The translations under genes and the position numbers were made by a program. 64,000 nucleotides of DNA from NCBI RefSeq assembly GCF_026151655.1, contig NZ_JAMQPN010000005.1, forward strand, positions 124,001 to 188,000. The letters run 5' to 3'. The notes under the pieces are model-generated. The model made no database searches, was not told the origin of the DNA, and saw nothing but the letters and a program-made list of their open reading frames with translations. Below are positions 60,594-64,000 of this stretch, one piece after another. Each line of letters begins with the position of its first letter. Positions within the stretch are counted from its first letter, which is position 1. The stretch comes from Leptospira soteropolitanensis (lineage in GTDB: Bacteria; Spirochaetota; Leptospiria; Leptospirales; Leptospiraceae).

Positions 60594-63500
60594 ATGGGTT
60601 TAGAAGTCTTTTTATTACCTTTTTTGGCAAGTGTTGCCGTGACCATCGGACTTCGTCGTTTGGACAAATCGAACACCAAACTCTCCCAACTCAAACGTTA
60701 TGCGTCCAAATTGACCGATGAAATCGATGGTGTCGCCCTTCAAAAAATCCAATTGGTCAAAGATGCCGGTATTGACCTCGACATCCTTGTCAAACAATCT
60801 CGCAAAGTTGCCGAAGACATCCAATCTTTAAGTTCAGAATCTCGCGACCTATTCGAAAAAATCCGCGCAAGTAAAGACTACCTCTCTTCTTTGTCAGGTG
60901 AGATGGAACAAATCCAAGATTTGAGCACCCAAGTCCGTCGCGAAAAACAATATATGGAAGAAGGACTCTCTCAAATCAATACCCACAAACGAGAGTTACG
61001 TGAAGTGTCCGAAGATATGGAAGCCCTTCATAATGAATCCATCTCCATGTTGGATACTTTCCAAAACAAACTCAATCATAGAAGTGATGAAATTTTACAA
61101 TCTGTTGCACAAAAGATGGTAGAGTTAGAAAGTCTTCTTGAAACCAAATCAGACTTTCTCGATAACTCTCTTTCTAAAATTGCAGAAACGGCTCGTGAAA
61201 AACTTTTATCCCATGCAGATGTGATGGTGGGAGAAACCGCGGGTCGTTTAGATCATGCTCGCAAAGAAATGGATCTACTCCTCGAGTCCATGAAATACGC
61301 ACAAGGTGACTTAGATGTTCGCCTCACAAAGTTCGAAGATACCTCTTCCCTACTCTCCGATAAAGTCGATAAGTTTGATGAAAGGTTAGAAGAAAAATAC
61401 CAACGCGCTTCTGGTAAGTTGGAAGAGAAAGTAAACTTACTTGAGAAAAAAATCCAAGAACGTTTTGATTCTATCTTTGACCAAGTTACCCATACAAAAG
61501 ATTCTTTTATGAAGGGTCTCAACCAAGAGACAGATGCCATCAAACGTGAAATTGAAGACTTGTCCCTCGAAACACTTTCGAAACGTGATGACATCATCAA
61601 CGAAACAAGAAGGCAAGCGGATGGGATCAACCAAACCATAATCCAGTTCCAAGAAAAATATTTGGAAGCAGAGAACAAACTTCTTCGCCAGGCAGACATA
61701 CGCAAACAAGAACTCATTCGCGAAATCGAAGCCTTCTCCGAAGAATTCCACCGCATTTCGGAAGATCTAAAAGAAGAAGCAAGTTCTCTCAAAAAAAGTG
61801 CCCTGCAAGAACTCAAAGATTTTGATCGTGAGTTAGATTCGGTTCGCACCAACCAAGAAACAGTCATTAAAACTTCTCTTTTTGAATTAAGAAAAGAACT
61901 CGAAGAAAGAATGAATTCTGATTTCAAACTCCAAAAGAGTGAAATGGAATCAGATCTTGAGATAGTCCAATCACAAATCAAAAACTTAAACGAATCCATT
62001 ACAGCACAAACCAAAGATGTGGATGAATATGTGGAAGAGTTAAAATCGGCTCTTCGAGAATCCGCACATGAAATTTTAGAAACAGCAGAAGAAAAAGCCA
62101 AAGAATCCGAAGAAATCGTCACAGAAAAGATTCGTATCGCCAATGCCAACTTAGAACAATTTGTCAGCAAATGGGAAGACGAACTCGGTAAAATTCGGGA
62201 AGACCAAAATTATAGTATTGAAAGACTCCAAGACCGCCTAAAAGAAATTCATATAGAAGGTGCTGACCTACTCGGTGAATTTCAAAACCAATTCCAAAAA
62301 GCAAAAGCTAATTTGGATATGGCAGCAGAGTCCAAAACCAAAGAAAGTATCTCCCGATTAGAAGAAGAAGCGAAACTGGCTCGTAGCGAAGTCGAACGAA
62401 TCCTCAAACATTTAGAAGAATCGGGTGAATCCTTTTTCAATTTACAAGAAGAGAAAATGGATAGGCTCAATGAAACCATTGATTCTAAAATCTCTCACCA
62501 ATTGACAAAACTCCTTGATAAAGGAAATGTCCAATTAGGCCAACTGGAAGAAAAAATTTCAAACCATCTAAATACCGTCAAACGCAACTTAGACGAAAGT
62601 ATCAAACGTTCTAAAGACGAATCTAAAAAACAAATTGAAACTTATCAAAGAGACTACGAAAAGTCTTTCAAAGAGATTGCAAAAGAAAGCCAAGACTTCT
62701 TAAAAGAAAGTTTAGATCGTTTCCAGGATTTAAAACAAGAAATCAAAAATGGATTGGAGGATCTAAACGATACCAAAGAAGAAACTCTTTCTAGTTTCCA
62801 ATCCGAGATGGAAACATTAAAAGAAGATATCTTAACTCTTTCGAGTGAGTTAGAAACGGTCAAAGAACATTCTGATTTATTTGCTTCCGCCAAACAGATT
62901 GCAGATGAATCCAATCGTGCTGTAGAAGAAATTTCTGAAGCCCTCCGATCCCTTGAAAAAAATCGACCAGACATTGACCTCTACCAATCGGCAATCTCCG
63001 AGTTTTCTGAACTTCGAAAAGAAATCGCAAACGAATTAGAAACTTTAAAAGAAGCTCAGTTCCAAACCGAAGACATCGACAAACAAATACAAATCCTTGC
63101 CTCAAACCTAGTCCATGTATCGGAAACGATGGAAGGTTTTGAACAAAGTTTAAGCGAAGTAAGTTCCATTGAAACTCGGGTAACGAAACTCACAGCAGAA
63201 CAATCTAAAATTGAATCCTTCCTTTCTTCCCTACAAGAGTCACAAGATTCCGTTTTCCATTTGGTAGAAAACTTAGAAGGCCAAAAACACAATACACGGG
63301 AACTCCAAGCCCGCCTCGACATCCTTGACCGCGAAATCGAAGTGGTAGAAGCCCGCGAAAAGGAACTCACAGAAACCATTCGCCAAGCGGAAAACCGCAC
63401 TTCCTTCCTTGTAGAACGAGAAGCTCAAATTGATTCGGTCGAACGTAAGTTTGACAAAATCGAAGAGCTGCTAGGTGATCTTTCCGACCGCCACCGCCAA

Positions 63501-63824
63501 ATCCTTACCCTCCAAAAACGTCTGGAAGACCTGAAAGAATCCTCACGCGAAACCAAGGATGATTTGGAATCTCTCCTCGGAGAGGCAGACGAAACCTTCG
63601 AAAAACTCTCCGAATTCCTGGACATTGTCCAAGGGGCCATGCAAAATCCGGTCCCAACGGGGAAATCAGACCGAAAAGTTTCGGGAAATCCCCTTGTCGA
63701 GAGGAAAAGAGCCACCATCCAGAGCCTCCACGACAATTACCAGTGGTCTTCTGAGGCAATTAGCGAAAAATTAAATATTGAAAAATCCCTCGTAGATAAC
63801 ATCCTCGGAGTTAGAAAGAAATAA
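60594..63824 (+). CDS. Membrane-anchored giant coiled-coil protein with helix-turn-helix-like end
   Basis: A 1076-residue protein. One N-terminal membrane segment (~5-20: VFLLPFLASVAVTIGL) is followed by about 1000 residues of Glu/Lys/Leu/Ser-rich heptads without Pro, a very long rod. The last ~50 residues change character: RKRATIQSLHDNYQWSSEAI and SEKLNIEKSLVDNILGVRKK look like a helix-turn-helix. Leptospira has spirochaete coiled-coil proteins that I recall as the SpoiroCoCo/SpiroCoCo type; this may be one. It could tether the membrane to DNA or to the flagellar or cytoskeletal system. A probable histone-fold gene starts 12 bases after its stop. Confidence 0.8.
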   Translation: MGLEVFLLPFLASVAVTIGLRRLDKSNTKLSQLKRYASKLTDEIDGVALQKIQLVKDAGIDLDILVKQSRKVAEDIQSLSSESRDLFEKIRASKDYLSSLSGEMEQIQDLSTQVRREKQYMEEGLSQINTHKRELREVSEDMEALHNESISMLDTFQNKLNHRSDEILQSVAQKMVELESLLETKSDFLDNSLSKIAETAREKLLSHADVMVGETAGRLDHARKEMDLLLESMKYAQGDLDVRLTKFEDTSSLLSDKVDKFDERLEEKYQRASGKLEEKVNLLEKKIQERFDSIFDQVTHTKDSFMKGLNQETDAIKREIEDLSLETLSKRDDIINETRRQADGINQTIIQFQEKYLEAENKLLRQADIRKQELIREIEAFSEEFHRISEDLKEEASSLKKSALQELKDFDRELDSVRTNQETVIKTSLFELRKELEERMNSDFKLQKSEMESDLEIVQSQIKNLNESITAQTKDVDEYVEELKSALRESAHEILETAEEKAKESEEIVTEKIRIANANLEQFVSKWEDELGKIREDQNYSIERLQDRLKEIHIEGADLLGEFQNQFQKAKANLDMAAESKTKESISRLEEEAKLARSEVERILKHLEESGESFFNLQEEKMDRLNETIDSKISHQLTKLLDKGNVQLGQLEEKISNHLNTVKRNLDESIKRSKDESKKQIETYQRDYEKSFKEIAKESQDFLKESLDRFQDLKQEIKNGLEDLNDTKEETLSSFQSEMETLKEDILTLSSELETVKEHSDLFASAKQIADESNRAVEEISEALRSLEKNRPDIDLYQSAISEFSELRKEIANELETLKEAQFQTEDIDKQIQILASNLVHVSETMEGFEQSLSEVSSIETRVTKLTAEQSKIESFLSSLQESQDSVFHLVENLEGQKHNTRELQARLDILDREIEVVEAREKELTETIRQAENRTSFLVEREAQIDSVERKFDKIEELLGDLSDRHRQILTLQKRLEDLKESSRETKDDLESLLGEADETFEKLSEFLDIVQGAMQNPVPTGKSDRKVSGNPLVERKRATIQSLHDNYQWSSEAISEKLNIEKSLVDNILGVRKK

Positions 63825-63836
63825 CCGAGGTATCCA

Positions 63837-64000
63837 TGTCCGAAGAACAAACAGAATCAACGTCGAAGGAATCCCTAATTGTCACTTCTAAAGTGAAAGC
63901 ATACATCAAAAGTAAGGGATTTATGACTTCTGGCGATGCGATTGAAGGAATCAATGAAGAAATCTACCGATTGATCGACAAAGCTTTGGAAAGAACCTCT
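63837..64000 (+). CDS. Histone-fold protein (HLp-like), 3' end off window
   Basis: Only the first 54 residues are visible. ATG 63837, with GAGG a few bases before it, starts a charged tail (~1-15) and then a helix-loop-long-helix: VTSKVKAYIKSKG, FMTSGDA and IEGINEEIYRLIDKALER. This order, with short helix, strap and long helix, is how the histone fold begins, and resembles the bacterial histone-fold proteins reported in Leptospira and Bdellovibrio. It lies 12 bases behind the coiled-coil gene, so both are likely co-transcribed. Completion of the second helix and the C-terminal basic DNA-binding part lies outside the window. Confidence 0.72.

Noticed and set aside
61253..62170. A 305-codon Ser/Arg-rich frame on the minus strand within the coiled-coil gene.
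   Set aside because: It is the mirror of Glu/Lys-rich heptads; no ribosome site or domain is seen.

Overview
The window reads as chromosomal DNA of a spirochaete of the genus Leptospira, most likely a saprophytic (L. biflexa-like) species. Supporting signs are the moderate-to-low GC, many spirochaete-type lipoproteins and OmpL47/FlaA-type envelope proteins, CarD, a caa3-type oxidase, very large kinase/SpoIIE fusion proteins and a C-terminal partial gene that looks like the Leptospira histone-fold protein. This is inference from gene content; no rRNA is present. Gene density is high. No gap without a gene exceeds about 145 bases, and I see no tRNA, rRNA, IS element, prophage, CRISPR array or origin.

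Layout. 1-10.4 kb is a tightly packed minus-strand operon: PilZ protein, SDR reductase, a 1904-residue Ser/Thr kinase-ATPase-GAF-SpoIIE phosphatase, AcpS, a small TPR protein, a bactofilin and a 7TM sensor kinase that runs off the left edge. 10.5-19.4 kb holds a universal stress protein and a polyamine module. PotABCD-like transporter genes (minus) are divergent from succinate-semialdehyde dehydrogenase, GABA aminotransferase and aminobutyraldehyde dehydrogenase (plus), so imported putrescine could be burned to succinate. 19.4-33.5 kb is a mix of envelope genes (DUF389, PpiD/SurA-like, OmpA-propeller operon, OmpL47 repeats, FlaA-like), CheX, an ABC-F ATPase, RdgB, a STAS protein and ComF. 33.6-39.2 kb is a minus-strand run: a membrane-anchored unknown, Lnt, PIN-TRAM protein, CarD and SPOR protein.

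39.4-50.6 kb starts with an AT-rich methyltransferase and a receptor-type SpoIIE phosphatase. The aerobic respiration locus follows: cox II-I-III-IV with SCO and a previously easy-to-miss 50-residue membrane peptide, divergent from heme A synthesis genes ctaA and ctaB, then two TPM-domain proteins. 50.6-57.9 kb carries a third SpoIIE phosphatase (7TMR-DISM lipoprotein), citrate synthase, a second STAS protein, a lipoprotein cytochrome c and smaller genes. 57.9-64 kb (plus) has an acyltransferase, a stand-alone GHKL ATPase, a ferritin-like protein, a 1076-residue membrane-anchored coiled-coil protein with a C-terminal helix-turn-helix-like end and, 12 bases later, the start of the histone-fold gene.

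Signalling dominates: three SpoIIE phosphatases, two STAS proteins, one GHKL ATPase, a Ser/Thr kinase and a histidine kinase suggest a sizeable partner-switching network. The observations I rate most interesting are the coiled-coil/HTH plus histone pair at the right edge, the distinctive GDAMGKS-type SpoIIE module shared by two architectures, the polyamine cassette, the CUG-start rdgB and the overlooked cox peptide.
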